DNA of 36,109 bases from Bacteroidales bacterium (GCA_003851245.1 BHEP01000028.1:1-36109), one strand, 5' to 3'; positions 24,131-33,334 are shown, counted from the first letter of the stretch. Notes: generated from the sequence alone by a model not told the origin. Program-made: numbers and translations.

Positions 24131-25711
24131 ATGAGCGATTTAATAAAAGAAATACAAAAAAGACGTACATTTGCCATCATCAGTCATCCTGATGCAGGAA
24201 AGACAACATTAACAGAAAAACTGCTTCTTTTTGGAGGAGCAATACATGTGGCTGGAGCCGTTAAATCCAACAAAATAAAAAAAACGGCAACTTCCGACTG
24301 GATGGAAATAGAGAAACAAAGGGGAATATCCGTTGCAACATCCGTTATGGGATTTGAGTACGATGGCTATAAGGTAAATATTCTCGACACCCCTGGTCAC
24401 CAAGATTTTGCCGAAGACACTTATCGCACCCTTACCGCCGTAGATAGTGTAATTATAGCAGTAGACATAGCCAAGGGGGTAGAGATGCAAACCCGCAAGC
24501 TCATGGAGGTCTGCCGCATGCGCAAGACCCCCGTTATTGTATTTATAAACAAATTGGATAGGGATGGCAAGGATCCCTTCGACCTGCTCGATGAGCTCGA
24601 AGAGGAGCTTAAAATAAAGGTGCGTCCCCTGAGCTGGCCCATAGATATGGGACATACTTTCAAGGGAGTATACAATTTGTTTCAAGAAAAACTAGACCTA
24701 TACACTCCCAGCAAACAAACCGTCACCGAATCGGTAGAATTAAGGGACATCAACAGCCCCGATTTGGAAAATCATATAGGCAAGCACCTTGCGAATCAAT
24801 TGCGTTCGGATATAGAGCTCATCGAAGGCGTTTATCCCAAGTTTGATGTAGATGATTATTTAAGGGGAGAGCTGGCTCCAGTATTTTTTGGCTCCGCACT
24901 CAATAATTTTGGGGTGCGCGAGTTGCTCGACTGTTTTGTGAAAATTGCCCCTTCGCCCCGCCCCGTTTTGGCTCAAGAAAGAATGGTAGAGCCCGAAAAA
25001 GACCCATTCTCAGGTTTTATTTTCAAGATACATGCCAATATGGATCCCAATCATAGAAGTTGCATTGCGTTTCTAAAGATCTGTTCGGGCACCTTTGAGC
25101 GCAATGTGAACTACAAACATGTGCGTTTTAATAAGATGATGCGCTTTTCGTCGCCTACTGCTTTTATGGCACAAAAAAAAGAAACTGTAGATGAGGCCTT
25201 TGCTGGCGACATCATAGGATTGCCCGATACTGGCAATTTTAAAATTGGAGATACCCTTACCGCTGGCGAAATGTTGCACTTCAAAGGCCTGCCTAGTTTC
25301 TCTCCCGAAATGTTTAAATACATAGAAAATGCCGATCCTATGAAAACCAAGCAACTCAATAAGGGCATTGATCAGTTGATGGATGAGGGTGTGGCACAGC
25401 TGTTTACCAATCAATTTAATGGTCGCAAAATAATTGGAACCGTTGGACAACTCCAGTTTGAAGTCATCCAATACCGACTACTGCATGAATATGGAGCGCA
25501 ATGCAGGTGGGAGCCCATCAATTTGCACAAGGCTTGTTGGATAGAGTGCGATTGTAATGAAGATTTGGAGAATTTCAAAAAAAGGAAATATCAATACATG
25601 GCAAAAGACAAGGAAGGGCGCGATGTTTTTCTTGCCGATTCTAACTATGTATTGCAAATGGCACAGCAAGATTTTAAAACCATTAGCTTTCATTTTAATT
25701 CAGAGTTTTAG
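24131..25711 (+). CDS. prfC: Peptide chain release factor 3
   Basis: The protein has 526 residues, as expected for RF3. It is a translational GTPase: G1 is [10 protein letters not shown] (about 18-27), G2 is around [11 protein letters not shown]3 is DTPGHQDF and G4 is [27 protein letters not shown] and [20 protein letters not shown] belong to domain II. The C-terminal [20 protein letters not shown] is the RF3-specific domain III. It recycles RF1 and RF2 from the ribosome after termination and uses GTP. The frame is intact. The start codon is the first ATG, without a Shine-Dalgarno tract. Confidence 0.97.
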   Translation: MSDLIKEIQKRRTFAIISHPDAGKTTLTEKLLLFGGAIHVAGAVKSNKIKKTATSDWMEIEKQRGISVATSVMGFEYDGYKVNILDTPGHQDFAEDTYRTLTAVDSVIIAVDIAKGVEMQTRKLMEVCRMRKTPVIVFINKLDRDGKDPFDLLDELEEELKIKVRPLSWPIDMGHTFKGVYNLFQEKLDLYTPSKQTVTESVELRDINSPDLENHIGKHLANQLRSDIELIEGVYPKFDVDDYLRGELAPVFFGSALNNFGVRELLDCFVKIAPSPRPVLAQERMVEPEKDPFSGFIFKIHANMDPNHRSCIAFLKICSGTFERNVNYKHVRFNKMMRFSSPTAFMAQKKETVDEAFAGDIIGLPDTGNFKIGDTLTAGEMLHFKGLPSFSPEMFKYIENADPMKTKQLNKGIDQLMDEGVAQLFTNQFNGRKIIGTVGQLQFEVIQYRLLHEYGAQCRWEPINLHKACWIECDCNEDLENFKKRKYQYMAKDKEGRDVFLADSNYVLQMAQQDFKTISFHFNSEF

Positions 25712-25808
25712 TACTCATTATTAGTACTGATTTTTAATGCTTTGGCTAAAACCAAGAAAGAGAAAGCTCAATAGGCAAAGGATAATTCATAATTGATTTT
25801 TTATTCAT

Positions 25809-25816
25809 TAACTTTG
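25809..25816 (+). promoter_or_regulatory. -7 box for leuS
   Basis: TAACTTTG, a perfect TAnnTTTG match, lies 70 bases before the leuS ATG. The leader between them can fold: AGTTTT and AAAACT, flanked by GGAG and CTCC, lie between about 25842 and 25871. A regulatory role for that fold is speculative. Confidence 0.55.
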
Positions 25817-25886
25817 CTCGCTTTTGCATAACTAACAAAGAGGAGTTTTAGGAAAAAACTGTCGAAGCTCCAAAAAACAATAATAA

Positions 25887-28640
25887 ATGGAATACAATTT
25901 TAGTGAAATTGAGAAGAAATGGCAGACCTACTGGAAAGACAATAAGGTTTACCAAGTAAAGGAAGATAGCTCCAAGCCCAAATTTTATGTGCTTGACATG
26001 TTTCCATATCCCTCCGGTGCTGGATTGCATGTAGGCCATCCACTGGGATATATAGCCTCCGATATTTACGCACGCTTCAAACGTATGCAGGGCTTTAATG
26101 TATTGCATCCAATGGGCTATGATGCCTACGGACTGCCTGCCGAGCAATATGCCATTCAAACGGGGCAACACCCTGCCATTACCACAAAAAAAAATATAGA
26201 ACGCTACCGCGAGCAATTGGATAAAATTGGCTTCTCCTTCGACTGGGATAGAGAGATTCGTACCTGCGAACCCGACTACTATCACTGGACACAATGGGCA
26301 TTTATACAAATGTTTAATTCCTATTACGATACCAAGCAGCAAAAAGCACAGGCTATAGCTCTTTTAGTTGAGCATTTTGAAACCAAGGGAACTGCCGATA
26401 TAAATGCTTCGTATTCACAAGAGATGACTTTTACCGCTCAAGAATGGGGCAGTAAGAGCAAAAAAGAACAACAAGCCATATTGCTCAATTATCGCATAGC
26501 GTATCTTGGCGAAACAATGGTCAATTGGTGCGCTGCCCTAGGCACAGTTCTTGCCAACGACGAGGTGGTAAATGGCCTTTCCGAAAGGGGAGGGCATCCC
26601 GTAGAGCAAAAAAAGATGAAGCAATGGTGTCTGCGCATTTCGGCTTACGCCCAGCGTCTGCTCGATGGACTAGACACCATAGAATGGACCGATTCGCTAA
26701 AAGAAATTCAAAAACACTGGATAGGTAGAAGTGAGGGCGCAGAAATGAAATTTCCTGTTAAAGAAAGAGATTTTGACATTGACATATTCACAACTAGGGC
26801 CGACACAATATTTGGCGTTACTTTTATGGTATTGGCTCCCGAAAGCGACTATGTAAATAAACTGCTTACCAAGGAGCAAAAAACCGAAGCCGACAACTAC
26901 CTAGCAGCAGTAAAAAAACGCACCGAACGGGAGCGACAAGCAGATCAAAAGGTATCGGGAGTTTTTTCTGGAGCCTATGCCATCAATCCGCTCAATGGCA
27001 AAGAAATACCTATATGGATTTCCGATTATGTGCTGGCAGGGTATGGCACAGGAGCCATAATGGCGGTGCCAGCCCACGACAGCCGCGACTATGCTTTCGC
27101 CAAGCATTTCGATTTGGAGATTATTCCCCTTATCGAAGGCTGCGATATTTCCAAAGAAAGCTTCGACGCAAAGGAGGGTGTCATCATAAATTCTGATTTC
27201 TTAAATGGGCTTACAGTAAAACAGGCCATAGAAAAAATAAAAGATTATATCGCAGAAAAAGATTTGGGCAAGATAAAGACAAATTTTCGCCTGCGTGATG
27301 CAACCTTTAGCCGCCAGAGATATTGGGGTGAGCCCTTTCCTGTATACTACAAAGAGGGTATGCCCTACATGATAGACGAAAGCAAACTGCCTCTACAACT
27401 TCCTGAGGTGGATAAATTTTTGCCAACAGAAACTGGCGAACCTCCCTTGGGAAGAGCCAAAGACTGGACTTACGAGGGCTTCCCCCTAGAATTTTGTACC
27501 ATGCCCGGATTTGCAGGTTCGTCGGCATACTACCTGCGCTACCAGGATCCTAAGAATGATAAAGCACTGGTTTCCAAAGAGGCTAACAAATATTGGGGCA
27601 ATGTAGATCTATATATTGGAGGCACAGAGCATGCGACGGGTCACTTGGTATACAGCCGTTTTTGGAACAAATTTCTTTTCGACATGGGCATTATTTGCCA
27701 AGATGAGCCTTTTAAAAAATTGGTAAATCAGGGAATGATACAGGGAAGATCAAATTTTGTGTACCGCATAAATGGCACAAACACCTTCGTTTCCTTAAAC
27801 CTGAGAGATCAGCACCAAACCACAGCCCTACATGTAGATGTCAATATTGTGAGCAACGACACACTCGATATAGAGGCTTTCAAAGAATGGAGCCCAGAAT
27901 ATAAGACGGCCGAATTTGTGCTCGAAGACGGCAAATATATTTGTGGATGGGCGGTAGAGAAAATGTCTAAATCTATGTATAATGTGGTAAACCCCGACCT
28001 AATTGTAGAAAAATATGGAGCCGACACCCTGCGTTTGTACGAGATGTTTCTAGGACCGCTGGAGCAATCCAAGCCATGGGATACCAATGGAATTGATGGT
28101 GTGCACCGCTTCTTGCGCAAATTATGGGGCTTGTTCTACAAAAATGGAGCCTGGCAAGTTGCACAAGATGCCGCCACGCCAGGAGAGCTAAAAGCACTGC
28201 ATAAATTAATTAAGAAGGTTGCTATAGATATTGAAAATTTTTCGTTCAATACCTCTGTTTCTGCTTTTATGATATGCGTCAATGAACTAACAAGCCTAAA
28301 ATGCAATAAAAGAGCCATTCTTAATGAGCTTATTATTGTATTAGCTCCCTTTGCCCCACACCTTAGCGAAGAGCTTTGGCAAAAACTTGGTAATGAGCAT
28401 ACCATTTGCGATGCTCCGTTTCCCGAATTAAATGAAGCCTTTTTGGTGGAAGACAGACTCAGCTACACCATTTCATTCAACGGCAAGGCGCGTTTTACTA
28501 TGGAGTTTGCTACCGACTGCGATGCTAAAGAAGTGGAAGAAAAAGTACTTTCCAACGAAAATACTGCGAAATGGATGGAGGGTAAAATGCCCAAAAAAGT
28601 AATTGTCGTAAAAGGAAAGATTGTAAATATAGTCCTATAA
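25887..28640 (+). CDS. leuS: Leucyl-tRNA synthetase
   Basis: The protein has 917 residues. The class I HIGH signature is seen as [10 protein letters not shown] (about 47-56) after [13 protein letters not shown]. The CP1 editing domain lies in the middle third, with [15 protein letters not shown] and [27 protein letters not shown] is the ring-2 Trp region. KMSKS appears in [14 protein letters not shown] near 692. The anticodon-binding domain follows ([15 protein letters not shown]). An insert of about 40 residues just before KMSKS and a second one after the HIGH region are typical of Bacteroidota enzymes. It charges tRNA-Leu. It is followed by an inverted repeat and gene remnants. Confidence 0.98.
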   Translation: MEYNFSEIEKKWQTYWKDNKVYQVKEDSSKPKFYVLDMFPYPSGAGLHVGHPLGYIASDIYARFKRMQGFNVLHPMGYDAYGLPAEQYAIQTGQHPAITTKKNIERYREQLDKIGFSFDWDREIRTCEPDYYHWTQWAFIQMFNSYYDTKQQKAQAIALLVEHFETKGTADINASYSQEMTFTAQEWGSKSKKEQQAILLNYRIAYLGETMVNWCAALGTVLANDEVVNGLSERGGHPVEQKKMKQWCLRISAYAQRLLDGLDTIEWTDSLKEIQKHWIGRSEGAEMKFPVKERDFDIDIFTTRADTIFGVTFMVLAPESDYVNKLLTKEQKTEADNYLAAVKKRTERERQADQKVSGVFSGAYAINPLNGKEIPIWISDYVLAGYGTGAIMAVPAHDSRDYAFAKHFDLEIIPLIEGCDISKESFDAKEGVIINSDFLNGLTVKQAIEKIKDYIAEKDLGKIKTNFRLRDATFSRQRYWGEPFPVYYKEGMPYMIDESKLPLQLPEVDKFLPTETGEPPLGRAKDWTYEGFPLEFCTMPGFAGSSAYYLRYQDPKNDKALVSKEANKYWGNVDLYIGGTEHATGHLVYSRFWNKFLFDMGIICQDEPFKKLVNQGMIQGRSNFVYRINGTNTFVSLNLRDQHQTTALHVDVNIVSNDTLDIEAFKEWSPEYKTAEFVLEDGKYICGWAVEKMSKSMYNVVNPDLIVEKYGADTLRLYEMFLGPLEQSKPWDTNGIDGVHRFLRKLWGLFYKNGAWQVAQDAATPGELKALHKLIKKVAIDIENFSFNTSVSAFMICVNELTSLKCNKRAILNELIIVLAPFAPHLSEELWQKLGNEHTICDAPFPELNEAFLVEDRLSYTISFNGKARFTMEFATDCDAKEVEEKVLSNENTAKWMEGKMPKKVIVVKGKIVNIVL

Positions 28641-28645
28641 CAGAA

Positions 28646-28852
28646 ATTACAAGTAAATACAAAAGGCTTGGCATATTTTCTATCCCGAGCCTTTTGTACT
28701 TATTGATTATAAGTTTTTTCACCTCCTGCGAAGAAATCCCGTCGGATGAAGTTCGCAAAAAGCAAGCTGAGGCTGGTTTCTATTTATGTAAAATATACTT
28801 AAGGATAGATTCTCAAACCTTCCTACAACATGAATTTACAAGTCCCAGATAG
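28646..28852 (+). pseudogene. Lipoprotein N-terminus-like remnant without ATG
   Basis: The frame from about 28646 reads KYKRLGIFSIPSLLYLL, then IISFFTSCEEIPSDEVRKK and AEAGFYL, and stops at TAG 28850-28852. Basic residues, a hydrophobic stretch and F-T-S-C with acidic residues after the Cys form a lipoprotein signal of Bacteroidota type (Cys codon at 28727-28729). There is no ATG, GTG or TTG in frame after the leuS stop; only ATT or ATA codons could serve. The product would end some 40 residues after the Cys. It is best read as a remnant. Its coding segment overlaps the inverted repeat at 28658-28698. Confidence 0.4.
28658..28698. terminator. Inverted repeat downstream of leuS, likely terminator
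   Basis: TACAAAAGGCT at 28658-28668 pairs with AGCCTTTTGTA at 28688-28698 across a 19-base loop. The perfect 11-base arms, with GGCT/AGCC next to A/T runs, look like a Bacteroidota bidirectional terminator. Confidence 0.6.
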
Positions 28853-28863
28853 GCCATAATCCC

Positions 28864-28971
28864 CAAAAAATTGGAGTAGAGGGAGGAAGTCAAGGTGGAG
28901 CTTTCTCAATAGTTGCAAGTGCATTGGACAAAAGATTAAAAGTTATTCTCTTACACTCAAATACACCTTAA
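28864..28971 (+). pseudogene. Remnant of an acetylxylan-esterase-like hydrolase
   Basis: The frame reads QKIGVEGGSQGGAFSIVASA and then LDKRLKVILL, ending at TAA 28969-28971. G-G-S-Q-G-G followed by S-I-V-A-S-A-L-D-K-R is the nucleophile elbow of acetylxylan esterase / cephalosporin-C deacetylase proteins. In those the next residues lead to a YP-x-L segment, which is missing here. Only about 36 codons remain. The frame can be extended back to a stop near 28831 without more recognisable residues. Confidence 0.6.
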
Positions 28972-28973
28972 TT

Positions 28974-29294
28974 ATGTTTCAAAATTTAGTTCTTTGGCTT
29001 GAGCAACATTCAATTGCTTGCCCTAGCAAGAGCCTGTTTCTCATAGATTGCCCAGGCTGTGGAATGCAGCGAAGCTTTATTGCCCTGCTTAGAGGAGATT
29101 TATATCAGAGCCTTATGTTCTACCCTGCTACTATCCCAATTATTTTTTTGCTTGTCTTTGCAGGTCTACATCTGAAGTTCAATTTCAACAGAGGCGTCCA
29201 AATCATACTATGGACACAAATTATTTGTGTCAGCATTATTTCTGTTTCCTATATTATAAATATAATGGCACCCTTAATTTGCAAATTAGTTTAA
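28974..29294 (+). CDS. DUF2752 membrane protein
   Basis: The protein has 106 residues. The DUF2752 hallmark C-P-G-C-G-M-Q-R-S-F is present in IDCPGCGMQRSFIALLRGDL (about 24-43). Hydrophobic stretches PATIPIIFLLVFAGL and IILWTQIICVSIISVSYIIN form two membrane segments. The function is unknown; the family is common in Bacteroidota as a small inner-membrane protein. The ATG comes 2 bases after the esterase remnant stop, so the remnant may once have been upstream in the same transcript. No promoter box was seen. Confidence 0.88.
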   Translation: MFQNLVLWLEQHSIACPSKSLFLIDCPGCGMQRSFIALLRGDLYQSLMFYPATIPIIFLLVFAGLHLKFNFNRGVQIILWTQIICVSIISVSYIINIMAPLICKLV

Positions 29295-29389
29295 TGAAAA
29301 AATAATATACTTACGGATTGTCGCAGTACACAATTAGTCTTTATTCCTCCTCAAGGGCCAGCATATTTTCTGGTATTTGCTTGTTAGAC

Positions 29390-30793
29390 TTAAGTCCAAG
29401 GTTTTTGAGCTTTATATCCTGCCCCCACAAGAAGTCCGCTGCCCCTATTGAGCTGAGATGTGGCAGTGGCGTAAGCCGTTTGTGTTCTTTGTAGGTGCTT
29501 GCCTACATCTTCTAAGGATGACCCAAAGGACACAAATTTTTCGTAAAGCAGCTCCCCATGCTTCACTATTTCCATGGCATTATTGCTCTGCATCTCGCGC
29601 TTCCACAAGTCGGAAATAAGTTTTAGGCAGGCAATGAGGTTGGTGGGGCTAATGAGGAGAATACGCTTTGAATAGGCATAGTCCCAAAGTTCTGGGTCGG
29701 CCTGTATGGCAAACATATATGCTGGTTCTATGGACACAAACATCATAGTAAAATCGAGGGAGTCCGTTAGATTGTCGTAATTCTTGCCTTGAAGATCATC
29801 GATATGCTTGCGTATGGAGAGCAGGTGTTCTGCCATATGCAAACTCTGCTCCGAGGAGTTTTGTGCAGAAGCAAACCTCTCGTAAGCCACAAGAGAGGCT
29901 TTGGAGTCGATGATGATAATCCGCCTGTCGGGAAGTTCCACGATAACATCTGGCCTTTGATTTTTGCCATCTTCGTTTTGTATGGTGGGCTGCACACGGT
30001 ATTGCTTATCTTTTAGGAGGCCCGATTTTTCCAATATGCTTTCTAGTATCATCTCTCCCCAGTTTCCCTGAGTTTTGGCCTGGGCACTTACCTTATTGTT
30101 TTGCTCTACCAGGTCTTTTACTTTCTCTTCTAGCGAAAATCTTTGTTTCGATTCCTTGTCGTAAGTCTCTTCTACCTTTTGCTTAAAAACGCTGATATTT
30201 TCGCTCAGGGGCTTCAACAAGGCCTCTATATTCACCTTATTGGGTTCTGTAATTTTTCCCGACTTATCTTCGAGTATTTTATTGACTATTTTTTCAAATT
30301 GCAGGTGCGCTGTTTTCTGCATCTCTATTATCTCCGCTTTGTGGGAAGACAACTTCTCCTCCAGTGCTTCGTTTTGCGAAGTCAAGCGGCTTTCACGCAC
30401 CTCCATTTGTTTGATCTGTTCTGTCAATATCTCAAGTTGAGCACTTTTTTTTTGCTCTATCTCTTCTTTTTCTTTTATGCGCTGCAGTGCATTTTTGTAG
30501 TCGGCTCCCATTTCTGCTATTTCTTGCTTGTAGGCATTAATTTTATCTTGCATATATATGCACATTTCCTCTTTTTGAGAGAGCAGGGTCTTTGCTTTAT
30601 TTAAATTCTCAGAGACTGCCACCTGCCGTGTTTCCAAAATAGCGATATCCCTTTGCAGCGAGGCTATAAGGTCATTCTGATTGTAAAAAAGCTCCTTATC
30701 GACAGTACTTTTTTTTTGCCTAAGGCTCGCAACAAGATAAGTAAGGAGGGCTCCAAGAAGGAAGCTCAGTAAAATAAAAACTATGTTCATCAT
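29390..30793 (-). CDS. rmuC: RmuC-family DNA recombination protein, frameshifted near C-terminus
   Basis: The protein has 467 residues. An N-terminal membrane segment (NIVFILLSFLLGALLTYLVA) is followed by a long coiled coil (about 45-190). The RmuC domain holds NWGEMILESILEKSGLLKDK, then RPDVIVELPDRRIIIIDSKA with the D-x-K core of a PD-(D/E)XK-like fold. RmuC limits recombination between inverted repeats. The last residues read GAGYKAQKPWT. Removing one G from the G5 run (plus-strand C5, 29422-29426) instead gives GQDIKLKNLGLKSNKQIP and a stop at 29341-29343, which fits the family better. The catalytic core is untouched. A -7 box ends five bases before the ATG. Confidence 0.9.
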   Translation of the reverse strand: MMNIVFILLSFLLGALLTYLVASLRQKKSTVDKELFYNQNDLIASLQRDIAILETRQVAVSENLNKAKTLLSQKEEMCIYMQDKINAYKQEIAEMGADYKNALQRIKEKEEIEQKKSAQLEILTEQIKQMEVRESRLTSQNEALEEKLSSHKAEIIEMQKTAHLQFEKIVNKILEDKSGKITEPNKVNIEALLKPLSENISVFKQKVEETYDKESKQRFSLEEKVKDLVEQNNKVSAQAKTQGNWGEMILESILEKSGLLKDKQYRVQPTIQNEDGKNQRPDVIVELPDRRIIIIDSKASLVAYERFASAQNSSEQSLHMAEHLLSIRKHIDDLQGKNYDNLTDSLDFTMMFVSIEPAYMFAIQADPELWDYAYSKRILLISPTNLIACLKLISDLWKREMQSNNAMEIVKHGELLYEKFVSFGSSLEDVGKHLQRTQTAYATATSQLNRGSGLLVGAGYKAQKPWT

Positions 30794-30798
30794 AAGTC

Positions 30799-30806
30799 CA
30801 AAAATA
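30799..30806 (-). promoter_or_regulatory. -7 box for rmuC
   Basis: The minus strand reads TATTTTTG. Only five bases separate it from the rmuC ATG at 30791-30793, so the transcript would start at or within a base or two of the start codon (leaderless candidate). A second ATG at 30788-30790 is an alternative start. Confidence 0.5.
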
Positions 30807-30837
30807 ATAAATTAATTGATTAATACACACCGCCTCA

Positions 30838-30892
30838 CTGACCCTGTTCTATATAAATCTAATCTGCAAATTTAGCTTAAGTATCTGCTTTT
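30838..30892 (-). repeat. 55-bp inverted repeat, arm B (partner 20819-20873)
   Basis: This arm covers the last 44 bases of the endonuclease gene including its stop, plus 11 bases downstream. The arm at 20819-20873 is its inverted copy with a single mismatch. Confidence 0.95.
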
Positions 30893-31931
30893 CGCCTATG
30901 TTTTCGACTATTCCAAATCTGTATCGAGTGCTGCTTGGCGTGTCCATAAAAGAAGTATTGAGCAGATAATTTTCAAATTCGTTGCGCTTGTATATGTGAT
31001 AACACAATACATCGCCATCTTTTTTTACCACAAGATAGCCCCCATTAGCATCAAATATTCCTGTCCATATGTGGGCAGGAGTCATACCCAATGCAGCATC
31101 GCAGAGTAGTCGTTTGAGTTTGTATTCATAAAATTTATGTTTGTCTCGCATGTCGTAGCCAAGGGGGTTTGTTTGCTGCAATCTTTCCGACAATTTATTT
31201 AACAATTTACCCTCGCCCGAATAATACATTAGTAGTAATTCTCCCATAATATTGGGCATGAAGCTATCAATCATTATTAGATTATTATTGAACACGGGCG
31301 AGTCTATACCATCAAAAGTCAGCAAAGCTCCCAATTCTTTGATACGCAAAATGCGATCGCGAATTTTGCTCTTTGTTTCGATGCTATTTATTTCGTCAAT
31401 TTGTATTTGAGTCAGTTTAACTCTACCAATAGTATAACGAAAATTTGTGGCTCTACTTGGGTTTATCAATGTCGAAGCGCCACCCATTTTAGACTTGATA
31501 CTGAAGCCTAGAGTTGGACACACACCAGTGTGTAGGTCGTGAATAATAATCTTAATATCAGTTTTGTCAGACGATTTTGCTTTAATCTTGGTGCAATATG
31601 CAGACCTCATAAACTGCTCTGTTTCGGGGCTTGTAAAAGCTCCCGCACTTTTTTTGATTATATTGAGTAAAAATTTAGCTTGCTTTGTAAATTCAGCCAC
31701 TGGTATACGTAACTCTTTCTTGCCATCGCCTGTAACGATGACTATATCTCCTTTGTGAATTGCAAATTCATAGTTTGTATTCTCCTCCTGTCTGAGAATT
31801 TTAATAATAGGATAGAACAAATCCTCAATTTTATTCAAATTACCATCACCTGCGAAGACTTTTTTATCTCCCAGCAACTTAAAGAGGGTATATACTTCGC
31901 TCCATTCGCCTTTGTTTCCAGAGAGTGCCAT
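30849..31931 (-). CDS. HpaII-family type II restriction endonuclease (CCGG predicted)
   Basis: The protein has 360 residues, about the length of R.HpaII. The start GNKGEWSEVYTLFKLLGDKK is the conserved opening of the RE_HpaII family. D-L-H-T-G-V-C-P-T-L-G-F-S-I-K-S-K near residues 133-149 contains an acidic residue followed by S-I-K-S-K, the likely variant PD-(D/E)XK nuclease core. It is predicted to cut unmethylated CCGG. The ATG lies three bases after the stop of the methyltransferase gene, so both are one operon with the methyltransferase first, which allows protection before cleavage. The frame is intact. Its 3' end is one arm of the 55-base inverted repeat. Confidence 0.9.
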   Translation of the reverse strand: MALSGNKGEWSEVYTLFKLLGDKKVFAGDGNLNKIEDLFYPIIKILRQEENTNYEFAIHKGDIVIVTGDGKKELRIPVAEFTKQAKFLLNIIKKSAGAFTSPETEQFMRSAYCTKIKAKSSDKTDIKIIIHDLHTGVCPTLGFSIKSKMGGASTLINPSRATNFRYTIGRVKLTQIQIDEINSIETKSKIRDRILRIKELGALLTFDGIDSPVFNNNLIMIDSFMPNIMGELLLMYYSGEGKLLNKLSERLQQTNPLGYDMRDKHKFYEYKLKRLLCDAALGMTPAHIWTGIFDANGGYLVVKKDGDVLCYHIYKRNEFENYLLNTSFMDTPSSTRYRFGIVENIGEKQILKLNLQIRFI

Positions 31932-31934
31932 GTT

Positions 31935-33182
31935 TTATTTTTTCAAAAGGTTAATTATCTGCTCTCCCGTTGCTTGTATTGCAGGTACGGCAACCGAATT
32001 GCCAAACTGCTTGTATGCTGAGGCATCAGCCACAGGAATTATAAAATTGTCTGGATACCCTTGTAATCTAGCCCATTCTCTAGGAGTCATCTTCCTTATA
32101 CCCTCGCGGTTGACTACCCCTTTGATTTTAGTGACGGGTGTAAAATCTATTATTCTATCGTCGAGAACTAAATTACGCTCACGCCCCATGCCTCCAACCA
32201 CTATGACATTGGAACACTTATCATCGCTTATAATTTCATAGCCAAAACCATTGCCTTTCTTCTCATGCCTCGCCTTGTGTGCTCTTAGTGTTTGTAGATA
32301 TTGAGTTGATAAATAGTATTTTGTGCTTACTACGCTCTTTTCTTTTACATCGGCAAATGTTGGCTCTTTATCTAAAGCTTTAGGATAGACAAATTCGCTT
32401 ATGCCCAAATCTTTTCTGAATGCGACAATGTATATGCGTTCTCGATTTTGGGGAACTCCAAAGTTTTTGGCATTAACAACCTGAGGCTCGGGTACAAAGT
32501 AGTTCAAATCTTCTCGCAAGGTGTGGATGATGGTTGCAAGAGTCTTTCCTCCATTATGGTTTATGAGACCTTTTACGTTTTCCAAAAATATAGCCTTTGG
32601 TTGCTTGTGTTTGATAATCGTAGCAAGGTCAAAAAAGAGTGTTCCTCGGGTATCCTCAAATCCGCCACGTTTACCAGCTATAGAAAATGCTTGGCAAGGA
32701 AATCCTGCACACAGCAGGTCAAAATTGTCGGGAATATACCCTTTAGTTTGTTCCGATGTTAAATCGCCAAAAGGCACCTCTCCAAAATTAGCAAAGTATG
32801 TCTTTTTAGCATCTTTGTCCCATTCTGATGAAAACACACACTTGCCTCCAAGGTTTTGCATCGCCATACGAAATCCTCCTATGCCTGCAAATAGATCTAT
32901 GAAAGTGAAGCTATAGTTCTTTGGCGTGGGGAATGGTGCGCCTTGAATCTCTTTCAGCATATTGTCAATGATACTGTCTTTATTTTGTAGAAACAGCTCA
33001 TTTGCCATTATTCTATCTAAAGCAAGCATTGCGTGAGGTTTGAAAAACTTGCAAACTCCAGTTCTGTAATTGTGTAGATAATGGCTTACAAGAGCTAAAT
33101 CGGTACTCGCAGAGTCCATCTTGTAGTGTGGCTTTGAGTATACCAAATTACCTATTATATTATTCTCTGTATTCAATACCAT
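31935..33182 (-). CDS. M.HpaII-like DNA (cytosine-5) methyltransferase (CCGG predicted)
   Basis: The protein has 415 residues. All C5-methyltransferase motifs are present: FIDLFAGIGGFRMAMQNLGG (I, from 94), GFPCQAFS with catalytic C163 (IV), ENVKGL (VI, 201), QNRERIYIVAF (VIII, 245) and PREWARLQGYPDNF (IX). Motif X is YKQFGNSVAVP. The target-recognition region KYYLSTQYLQTLRAHKARHE with GNGFGYEI closely resembles M.HpaII as I remember it, which supports CCGG. The first 90 or so residues form an extension of no known domain. Start codons at 33182, 33119 or further downstream remain possible. Two minus-strand -7 boxes lie upstream. Confidence 0.92.
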   Translation of the reverse strand: MVLNTENNIIGNLVYSKPHYKMDSASTDLALVSHYLHNYRTGVCKFFKPHAMLALDRIMANELFLQNKDSIIDNMLKEIQGAPFPTPKNYSFTFIDLFAGIGGFRMAMQNLGGKCVFSSEWDKDAKKTYFANFGEVPFGDLTSEQTKGYIPDNFDLLCAGFPCQAFSIAGKRGGFEDTRGTLFFDLATIIKHKQPKAIFLENVKGLINHNGGKTLATIIHTLREDLNYFVPEPQVVNAKNFGVPQNRERIYIVAFRKDLGISEFVYPKALDKEPTFADVKEKSVVSTKYYLSTQYLQTLRAHKARHEKKGNGFGYEIISDDKCSNVIVVGGMGRERNLVLDDRIIDFTPVTKIKGVVNREGIRKMTPREWARLQGYPDNFIIPVADASAYKQFGNSVAVPAIQATGEQIINLLKK

Positions 33183-33242
33183 ATTGTTTGTTGTATATTT
33201 CTAAAAGACTTTTTGCTGCCTTGCCTCCACCCATTGATACTG

Positions 33243-33250
33243 CAAAAGTA
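33243..33250 (-). promoter_or_regulatory. Proximal -7 box for the HpaII-type operon
   Basis: The minus strand reads TACTTTTG, 60 bases before the methyltransferase start. No -33 box is obvious. Confidence 0.45.
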
Positions 33251-33311
33251 CAGACAATAAAGAGTAGTTTAGCTAAGTCTATCTACTTTATATTAGCTTT
33301 AACCTGACAGC

Positions 33312-33334
33312 AAATGCAAAAATAAGCATTTTTT
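33312..33334. promoter_or_regulatory. Small hairpin with distal -7 box upstream of the HpaII-type operon
   Basis: AAATGC (33312-33317) and GCATTT (33326-33331) are 6-base arms with an 8-base loop, followed by Ts. The loop and left arm include TATTTTTG on the minus strand (33317-33324), a second possible -7 box for the methyltransferase. Function is uncertain. Confidence 0.35.

Noticed and set aside
25817-25886. Riboswitch or T-box in the leuS leader
   Set aside because: Only a small hairpin is visible; no T-box consensus or known aptamer motif, and T-boxes are not typical of this phylum.
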